A DNA stretch of 64,000 nucleotides, from contig OY969802.1 in assembly GCA_963703235.1 (NCBI GenBank), positions 1,674,001-1,738,000 on the forward strand, in the 5' to 3' direction. The DNA is from VRUE01 sp963703235 (GTDB lineage: Bacteria; Actinomycetota; Thermoleophilia; Solirubrobacterales; 70-9). This document shows positions 60,587-64,000 of this stretch, piece after piece. A program made the translations under genes and the position numbers. The notes under the pieces were generated by a model. It was not told where the DNA came from. It did no database searches and was given only the letters and a program-made list of their open reading frames with translations. The first letter of the stretch is position 1, and the number at the start of each line of letters is the position of its first letter.

Positions 60587-60652
60587 CGACTCCTCCTTGC
60601 CTGAGTCTTTCGACCCAAGCGGTCAGGTGTCGTCGAAACCGGGGGCAGACCA

Positions 60653-60931
60653 CAGGGTGCGATCACCAAGTCGGGCTCCCGCCATGCCCGGCGTCTCTTG
60701 GTCGAGGCGGCCTGGCACTACCGCCGGGCGCCGCGCAAAGGCACGGGGTTGCGCCGCCGCCAAGAGGGCCAGCCCCAGGCGATCTGCGCGATCTCATGGA
60801 AGGCGCAGCAGCGCCTTCACCGCAGCTGGGTGCGGCTCGACTCAGAGCGCGGCAAGCGGCGTACCCTCTGCGCGGTCGCCGTGGCGCGTGAGCTGAGCGG
60901 CTTCTGCTGGGCGGTAGCGACAGCCGACTGA
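60653..60931 (+). pseudogene. IS110-family transposase, C-terminal part
   Basis: After the IS3 element the frame resumes as GAITKSGSRHARRLLVEAAW and runs through HYRRAPRKGTGLRRRQ, QAICAISWKAQQRLHRSWVR and a stop at 60931. The transposase_20 catalytic Ser is in TKSGSRHAR. It is not translated with the N-terminal part, so the IS110 transposase is inactive unless the IS3 excises precisely. Confidence 0.83.
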
Positions 60932-61144
60932 AACCACCAAGCACCGCTTGGTCCAGGAGGCGGCGGGTCCGGCCCTTCGCGCAGCGCATCCGCGATGTCG
61001 CTATGAGCAGCCATTCCTGCGGCGACGCTCGATCTTAGACAGCGGGCGCTGAGACGAAACCCGGTCCTGCGGTAGCCAACCCGCGCATATCAGCCTGACC
61101 GCGCGTCGCGCACCAGGCCGACCGCCGCCTCCTGGGCCAAGGAG

Positions 61145-61167
61145 AAGGCCCGCGTCAGCGGGCCTTT
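61145..61167 (+). terminator. intrinsic terminator of the IS110 element
   Basis: AAGGCCCGC-gtca-GCGGGCCTTT is a perfect 9-bp stem with a short loop and ends in T's. It lies ~215 bp after the transposase stop, near the IS110 3' end. The rest of 60932-61196 has no gene. Confidence 0.6.
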
Positions 61168-61196
61168 GGTGGTTGGGGGCTTGACAAATGGGCGTC

Positions 61197-61298
61197 CATA
61201 TCAGCGACGGAGAAAGAGCGCGGCTGACGCCGCGCACTTGACAGATTGCATATCGCCGCCTTCGGCGACATTCGCCCAGAGAGGCAACCGGCTCCTCC
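61197..61298 (+). repeat. palindromic element copy 1, right half
   Basis: Contains agcgcggctgacgccgcgca and cagattgcata of the shared core, then ATTCGCCCAGAGAGGCAACC and ggctcctcc (61270-61298). The latter is the reverse complement of the left arm at 58374-58402 (28 of 29). It continues the element broken by the IS110 insertion. Confidence 0.7.
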
Positions 61299-61328
61299 CA
61301 CCAAGCGCCGCGTCCTCCGCGAATGGGG

Positions 61329-61478
61329 AGGGGGTCCCGTTGGTCCTTGCTGGGAATGTCGCGAAGCGGCCTATGCAATCTGTTTATTGCGCGGCGTCAG
61401 CCGCGCTCCGACATAGTCGCTAAGCGCGCGAAGCGCGCGTGCGACATCAATTCCCAGCAAGGGCCAACGGGACCCCCT
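61329..61478 (-). repeat. palindromic element copy 2, intact
   Basis: Arms of 28 bp (AGGGGGTCCCGTTGGTCCTT... at 61329-61356 and its partner at 61451-61478) match at 27 of 28. On the minus strand the core reads gaattgatgtcgcacgcgcg ... gagcgcggctgacgccgcgc ... cagattgcata, as in copy 1. It begins 10 bp after the patatin stop, on that gene's strand. The interval 60932-61488 holds only this and the repeats above. Confidence 0.72.
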
Positions 61479-61488
61479 GGCTGACTCG

Positions 61489-62748
61489 CTAGGACGCCTC
61501 GCCGCTTTGGCGCAGCAGCGCCGAGGTGGTCTGCTCGAGCACGCGGCGCCAGGCTGAGAGTGGCTCTGGCTCCTCTTCTGCCGCGCGCTCGACGACGCGA
61601 CGGACGCGACGGCCCGAGATCTCCAGGCCGTGGCGGCCGGCGATCTCCTCGTAGCGCTCGTAGTCCTGGGCAAGGGTGGCGGTGACCGACTCGAAGCCGT
61701 GGCGGGCGATCTGCAGGCGGCGCGAGTAGTCCATGATCGGGGTGCCGAACATCAGCTCGTCGTTCGGCTCCGGCTCGACCAGGATGATGTCGACGCCCGG
61801 GTACTTCTCTTCCCACTGCTCGACGGCCTGGTGCAGGCGGGCGTGGGCGATCAGCCTGAAGACCTGGTTGGCGATCGCCGGCAGCCCCATGTCGGACACG
61901 CGCCGCACCCGGTTGCCGAAGACGGTCGGGATCGTCTTCTCGAAGTCGTTGACGTAGGGGACCAGCGGGTTGACGACGAGGATGAACTTGGCGCCCTTCT
62001 CGACCGCGATGTCGACGTTGGTGGTCGAGCGGATGCCGCCGTCGACCAGCTGTCGTCCTTTCAGGTCGACCGGCTTGTAGACCAGCGGCAGCGTCGTCGA
62101 GCACTGGACCGCCTTGGAGATCGGCACGTCGTCCCAGCCCTCCTCGCCGAAGACGAGCCGCTCGCAGGTATCGAGGTCGGTGGCCGTCAGGTAGAGCTCT
62201 TTCTCAAGCTGGCGGAAGTCGTTGGCGCGGCCTGTGTCGGCGAGGACGCCCTCGACGTAGTCGGCGATCCCGCCGCCGGAGTAGATCCCGGTCGGCAGCG
62301 CCTCGGCGAGGCCGACGCCGATGTCCATCGCCGAGAAGTCGCCCATCCGGACCAGCCTCGTGACCAGCTCGGCCGTGCGCAGCGGCAGCACCGCCGCCTT
62401 CTGCAGGAAGCCGAGGTAGTTGGGCTTGAGCACCTTGGCGAGGTCGAGGTCCTCGAGCTCGGAGGGAACCCGGTCGTTGATCACCTGCATCATTTCGTCG
62501 GGCGTGACCCCGTTGGCGAGCATCGTCGCGACGAAGGAGCCGGCGCTGGTGCCGACGTAGATGTCGAAGTTGTTGACCGTGCTGTTGACGGCGAGCAGGT
62601 CGAGGGCGCGCAGGGCGCCGATCTCGTAGACGCCGCCGGTGAAACCGCCGCCGCCGAGAACCAGGGCGGTCTTCGAGGGACGCTTGCGGCCTTTGCCGCG
62701 TTTGCGCCTCGAGGTGGTCTCGAGATCGACGACCTTGCCCATAAACAT
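61489..62748 (-). CDS. patatin-like phospholipase
   Basis: 419 residues. Oxyanion loop GGGGFTGG (32-39), nucleophile Ser68 in VGTSAGSF, and the catalytic Asp in LVDGGIRSTTNVDIAVEKGA. A basic N-terminal stretch (RRKRGKGRKRPSK) precedes the domain. It hydrolyses acyl esters of phospholipids or neutral lipids. The start is ATG 62748 or 62742; little leader, with TAATCC as a possible -10. Palindromic element copy 2 follows its stop. Confidence 0.9.
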   Translation of the reverse strand: MFMGKVVDLETTSRRKRGKGRKRPSKTALVLGGGGFTGGVYEIGALRALDLLAVNSTVNNFDIYVGTSAGSFVATMLANGVTPDEMMQVINDRVPSELEDLDLAKVLKPNYLGFLQKAAVLPLRTAELVTRLVRMGDFSAMDIGVGLAEALPTGIYSGGGIADYVEGVLADTGRANDFRQLEKELYLTATDLDTCERLVFGEEGWDDVPISKAVQCSTTLPLVYKPVDLKGRQLVDGGIRSTTNVDIAVEKGAKFILVVNPLVPYVNDFEKTIPTVFGNRVRRVSDMGLPAIANQVFRLIAHARLHQAVEQWEEKYPGVDIILVEPEPNDELMFGTPIMDYSRRLQIARHGFESVTATLAQDYERYEEIAGRHGLEISGRRVRRVVERAAEEEPEPLSAWRRVLEQTTSALLRQSGEAS

Positions 62749-62808
62749 GGATTATCCCAGGACCGGCGGCCGAGCCCGCCGGAGAAGCCGCTACCTTGGG
62801 CAAATTCC

Positions 62809-64000
62809 GTGTTGAAACGCCCAATGAAACGGGCTGCGATCCTTGCCACGGTCGTCTTCACGCTGGCCCTGCTGGCGGCGTCGGGCGCCAGCGCCGCCGG
62901 CGAAGCCTGCGAAGAGATGCGGCAGCGCGTCGTCCGTGGCGGCGGTTCGGCGAGCGGCCTCTTCGTGCTCGATGCCGACAGCGGCCGCACGGTCTGCGCG
63001 CTCTCGCCCAAGCGCCAGCGCTCGCTCGCCTCGAACATGAAGCTGTTCACGACCGCCACCGCGCTCGCCCGCCTCGGCGCCGACGCGCAAGTAACGACCA
63101 GGCTCCTGACCGACGGCCGGGTCGACCAGAGGGGTGTCCTGCACGGCAGCCTCTACCTGCAGGGCGGCGGCGACCCGGCGCTCGGGTCGCCGGCCTTCTA
63201 CGGACGCTTCCTCGGCGGTCTCGGCACCAACCTCTTCGGTCTGACCCGCCAGCTCCGCGCCGCCGGCGTCCGTCGTGTCACCGGCCGCCTCTACGCCGAC
63301 GACACGATCTTCGACCGGCTGCGCGGCGTCGCCGATTCCGGCTACGCGACCAGCTCCTACATCGGCCCTCTCTCCGGCCTCGCCTTCAACTCCGGCTACC
63401 GCGACGCGCGCGGCAGCGGCTTCGCCTCCGACCCAGCGAGGATCGCCGCCTCGAGCCTGGCGCGGTCGCTGCGGCGGGCAGGCGTCGCGATCCGCCCCGG
63501 CGTCGCCCTCGGCGCGACGCCGCTCGGCGCCAAGTCGCTGGCGACGGTGCGCTCGCCGACGATCGAGCGGCTCGCCGAGGCGACCAACGTCCCCTCCAAC
63601 AACTTCTACGCCGAGATGCTGATCAAGCTGCTCGGCGCCCGCTTCGGCGGCGCCGGCAGCACCAGCGCCGGCGCCGGCGTCGTCGAGCGCTTCGCCCGCA
63701 GCCACCTCTCCGGCGTCCACGCAGTCGACGGCTCCGGCCTGACCCGCGGCAACCGCGCCTCGCCGTTGCAGGTGGTGCGCTTGCTGGAGGCGATGCACGA
63801 TTCCGCGCTCGCCGACCCGTTCATCCAGGGCCTGGCCCTGAGCAGCCGCGAGGGGACGGTCGACGACCGCATGGACGGCACCGCCGCCGAGGCCCGCTGC
63901 CGCACCAAGACCGGCACCCTGACCGGCGTCAGCGCCCTCTCCGGCTACTGCTTCAACCGCAGCGGCAAGCTGATGGTCTTCTCGATCCTGATGGCGAGCG
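62809..64000 (+). CDS. dacB: D-alanyl-D-alanine carboxypeptidase/PBP4 family (3' end outside window)
   Basis: The frame is open to the end of the window (397 codons visible). A signal peptide (ILATVVFTLALLAASGASAAG) is followed by the DacB/PBP4 domain. The SxxK nucleophile is in SLASNMKLF (Ser75-Lys78), SxN is in VPSNNFYAEM and KTG in CRTKTGTLTG. The insert QGGGDPALGSPAFYGRFL is typical of the subgroup. It trims cross-linked peptidoglycan outside the membrane. The start is GTG 62809 or ATG 62824. Divergent from the patatin gene. Confidence 0.92.
   Translation, partial: MLKRPMKRAAILATVVFTLALLAASGASAAGEACEEMRQRVVRGGGSASGLFVLDADSGRTVCALSPKRQRSLASNMKLFTTATALARLGADAQVTTRLLTDGRVDQRGVLHGSLYLQGGGDPALGSPAFYGRFLGGLGTNLFGLTRQLRAAGVRRVTGRLYADDTIFDRLRGVADSGYATSSYIGPLSGLAFNSGYRDARGSGFASDPARIAASSLARSLRRAGVAIRPGVALGATPLGAKSLATVRSPTIERLAEATNVPSNNFYAEMLIKLLGARFGGAGSTSAGAGVVERFARSHLSGVHAVDGSGLTRGNRASPLQVVRLLEAMHDSALADPFIQGLALSSREGTVDDRMDGTAAEARCRTKTGTLTGVSALSGYCFNRSGKLMVFSILMAS

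Larger units (their letters stand above)
59371..60652 (-). mobile_element. IS3-family insertion sequence, intact (1282 bp)
   Basis: Begins TGGTCTGCCCCCGGTT and ends with its exact reverse complement AACCGGGGGCAGACCA; similarity of the ends continues imperfectly for about 35 bp. The 3-bp target duplication CAG lies at 59368-59370 and 60653-60655. It contains the orfA/orfB pair on the minus strand with an A6G frameshift site. Sharp ends and no decay suggest recent insertion. Confidence 0.9.
58438..61196 (+). mobile_element. IS110-family insertion sequence, interrupted by an IS3-family element
   Basis: A transposase gene with an IS110-type DEDD nuclease and C-terminal serine domain is flanked by ~125 bp (58438-58562) and ~265 bp (60932-61196) of non-coding DNA. 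The element has no terminal inverted repeats, as usual for IS110. The ends are estimated from the split palindromic repeat. The longer non-coding part is on the 3' side, as described for the IS1111 group, and would be where to look for a bridge RNA. Confidence 0.7.

Noticed and set aside
1..64000. CRISPR array or classical defence operon
   Set aside because: No series of regularly spaced direct repeats was seen, and no cas, restriction or BREX-type genes.

Overview
The window is chromosomal DNA from a high-GC Actinomycetota. The best guess is a member of the Thermoleophilia/Solirubrobacterales type. This is inferred from the very high G+C third positions, frequent GTG starts, many 4-bp stop/start overlaps, F420/deazaflavin-type oxidoreductases and a sigma-B style partner-switching cluster with an RsbA-like (MEDS plus HATPase) protein. 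No 16S rRNA is present, so the lineage is not proven. Both ends cut genes: an acyl-CoA dehydrogenase on the left and a D-Ala-D-Ala carboxypeptidase on the right.

Layout. 1-2514: two acyl-CoA dehydrogenases and a SnoaL-like protein. 2515-6920: a visibly more AT-rich island with an integrase remnant and four genes I cannot assign. It is bounded by direct repeats of the 3' end of the acyl-CoA dehydrogenase gene, and a third copy lies at 7714, beyond a GST-like gene. 7797-17737: small-molecule enzymes (VOC, PNPOx-like, SixA, GNAT, SDRs, deazaflavin reductase, MBL lactonase-like, acyltransferase, glycerol kinase, cupin). 17751-30795: glycosyltransferase, biotin carrier with enoyl-CoA hydratase, AlkA, diguanylate cyclase, bioB-bioF-bioD, an MFS pump, a desaturase with its ferredoxin reductase, bioA and a NUDIX hydrolase. 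30886-34620: LemA pair, rubredoxin, GMC oxidoreductase, superoxide dismutase. 34800-40421: a general-stress sigma factor with RsbW-like, STAS, SpoIIE and RsbA-like partners. 40423-49797: mixed functions including a sulfotransferase, metallophosphoesterase, F420 LLM enzyme, ferritin-like protein, secreted glycoside hydrolase, tRNA-Pro and a Liv-type binding protein. 49992-53767: a complete sulfate ABC transporter operon. 53834-58359: PhoD, DsbA-like and fatty acyl-CoA synthetase. 58374-61478: a nest of mobile DNA. 61489-64000: patatin lipase and DacB.

How the genes work together. Biotin made by BioA/F/D/B would serve carrier proteins such as the one at 18550. Acyl-CoA dehydrogenases, enoyl-CoA hydratase, SDRs and FadD form a scattered fatty-acyl module. 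The desaturase and its 2Fe-2S reductase are an electron-transfer pair. The stress cluster has the expected phosphatase, antagonist, anti-sigma and sigma parts, next to superoxide dismutase.

The most unusual signals are non-coding. (1) A tandem attachment-site structure lies at the end of an acyl-CoA dehydrogenase gene. (2) Two 91-bp hairpin elements, each starting on a TAG stop codon, flank the NUDIX gene as an inverted pair and show compensatory stem changes. (3) Two ~150-bp palindromic elements with diverged but self-complementary arms sit downstream of fadD and of the patatin gene. One is split by an IS110-family element, whose transposase gene is in turn split by an IS3-family element with intact ends and a CAG target duplication.
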